A stretch of 64,000 nucleotides of DNA from an uncultured Clostridia bacterium (GTDB lineage: Bacteria; Bacillota; Clostridia; Lachnospirales; CAG-274). Where the stretch lies: contig CANRIS010000004.1 of NCBI GenBank assembly GCA_947630725.1, positions 62,001 to 126,000 on the forward strand, read 5' to 3'. The first letter of the stretch is position 1; each line of letters begins with the position of its first letter. This document shows positions 63,197-64,000 of this stretch, piece by piece. The position numbers and the translations under genes were made by a program. A model generated the notes under the pieces. It worked only from the letters and a program-made list of their open reading frames with translations. It ran no database searches and was not told where the DNA came from.

Positions 63197-64000
63197 TAAC
63201 AACGTGCTCCTCTTTTTTAATTTTTTGATATTTTTTTTCGGAATCATATACACACGTCAGAGATATAATTGCAAGAGTTTTAAAGAAATTATGCATTATT
63301 TCATAATATGATACAAATCCGTATTCAAAAACCATAAACATAAAAAATATTATAAATGAAAATATAACATAAGTATTTCTTTTAAATATTTGAAAAACAG
63401 TTGCTTTTATAATTTTAACATAATATGTATAATATAATAAAAAACCTATAATACCAAAATTACACAACATTTCAACATAGTTACAATGAGAATATACATA
63501 TCTTCCAAAAACACCTTGCATTTGAATTGCAAAACCATCCGTACCCCAGCCAAAAATTTTCTTTTTCATAAAAAGATTCAACCCAAGTTCGATCATATAT
63601 TTTCTTTCATTTATACTAACATCATTTGAATTGGAGCTAAAAAAGCTCAGATAAAGATTATATAGTCTTTCTCCAATCATATTATACAAAATGGTATTAG
63701 ACATTATTAATTTAATAAGTAATATACCTATTACAAAAAAGGCAATAATATAAATAGTTTTTTTTATAAAATTGTTTTTAAAAAAAACAAACATCAGCCA
63801 GGATAGAATGGCAATCAGCACTCCTTTACGGGAACAGCCTAAAATCACTATAAAAATCATCATTAACCATCCTATTACATAGATCAGCTTTTTTTCATTG
63901 TAATACATTAATAAAGCACATACAGATAAAAAAGCTCCCATCATGGCAAACATATTTTTATCAAATTTATTATACATCATAAATAATTTTTGATTACCAT
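63189..64000 (-). CDS. O-antigen polymerase/ligase-like membrane protein (partial, 5' end outside window)
   Basis: At least 270 residues, with the frame open at the right edge; the N-terminal part lies beyond the window. It contains about seven membrane helices and a large extracytoplasmic loop with FGWGTDGFAIQM, VYSHCNYVEMLCNFGIIGFLLY, the pattern of the Wzy_C family. SRKGVLIAILSWL is the preceding conserved motif. It would polymerise repeat units after flipping. Its stop overlaps the TupA-like gene. Confidence 0.87.
   Translation of the reverse strand, partial: GNQKLFMMYNKFDKNMFAMMGAFLSVCALLMYYNEKKLIYVIGWLMMIFIVILGCSRKGVLIAILSWLMFVFFKNNFIKKTIYIIAFFVIGILLIKLIMSNTILYNMIGERLYNLYLSFFSSNSNDVSINERKYMIELGLNLFMKKKIFGWGTDGFAIQMQGVFGRYVYSHCNYVEMLCNFGIIGFLLYYTYYVKIIKATVFQIFKRNTYVIFSFIIFFMFMVFEYGFVSYYEIMHNFFKTLAIISLTCVYDSEKKYQKIKKEEHVVNV

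Overview
The window reads as a chromosomal segment of an anaerobic, low-to-moderate G+C member of the Bacillota, class Clostridia. Evidence: a PolC-type replicative polymerase, SpoVS, a proS T-box leader, the plsX-acpP-rnc fatty-acid cluster, a DivIVA-like protein, strong AGGAGG ribosome sites, and many sigma-A promoters with exact 17-nt spacers. Codon use favours AGA and ATA. The species cannot be fixed from sequence alone. No rRNA, tRNA, CRISPR array, IS element or integrase was found.

Layout. Bases 1-8120 (+) carry the end of polC, a polysaccharide deacetylase, secA, prfB and an RluA-type pseudouridine synthase. Bases 8110-16952 (+) carry a sugar nucleotidyltransferase and a de novo pyrimidine operon (pyrB-pyrC-pyrF-carA-carB), preceded by a short leader ORF whose end overlaps a terminator hairpin, as in enterobacterial pyrBI attenuation. 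Bases 17049-20367 (-) hold a polar amino-acid ABC transporter, a cupin and rpmE. Bases 20636-21186 hold a small promoter-ORF-HTH module with an elaborate RNA fold. Bases 21339-24529 (-) form an operon of DAHP synthase, prephenate dehydrogenase and an orphan EIIC-like permease, behind a promoter with a palindrome in its spacer. An EF-G paralogue, a ferredoxin-type aldo/keto reductase, HAD, thiD, tadA, a DivIVA-like gene and spoVS follow. Next come the rnc/acpP/plsX/rpmF/DUF177 block and a TetR-controlled RND efflux operon. Bases 39652-49736 carry an L,D-transpeptidase, a patatin-like lipase, proS with a T-box, a 0.42-kb hairpin-dense repeat element, a YesL-like gene, an HD protein, a GalE-like protein lacking its catalytic tyrosine, a GH3 lipoprotein and the uronate-catabolic kduI and kdgK.

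From about 49.8 kb the composition becomes visibly more AT-rich. Bases 50309-56336 (+) carry a tight three-gene module: a PocR-like sensor histidine kinase, a stand-alone receiver protein, and a 1117-residue protein joining an HD-type domain to an Hsp90-like GHKL ATPase. This is the best candidate for an undescribed signalling or conflict system. Bases 56510-64000 (-) hold a surface polysaccharide cluster: a CMP-sugar synthetase-like protein, a flippase, an acyltransferase broken by three in-frame stops, a sialyltransferase-like protein, a CapA-like protein, a TupA-like ATP-grasp protein and a polymerase cut by the window edge.

All functional calls are homology judgements made by reading motifs; no database search was run.
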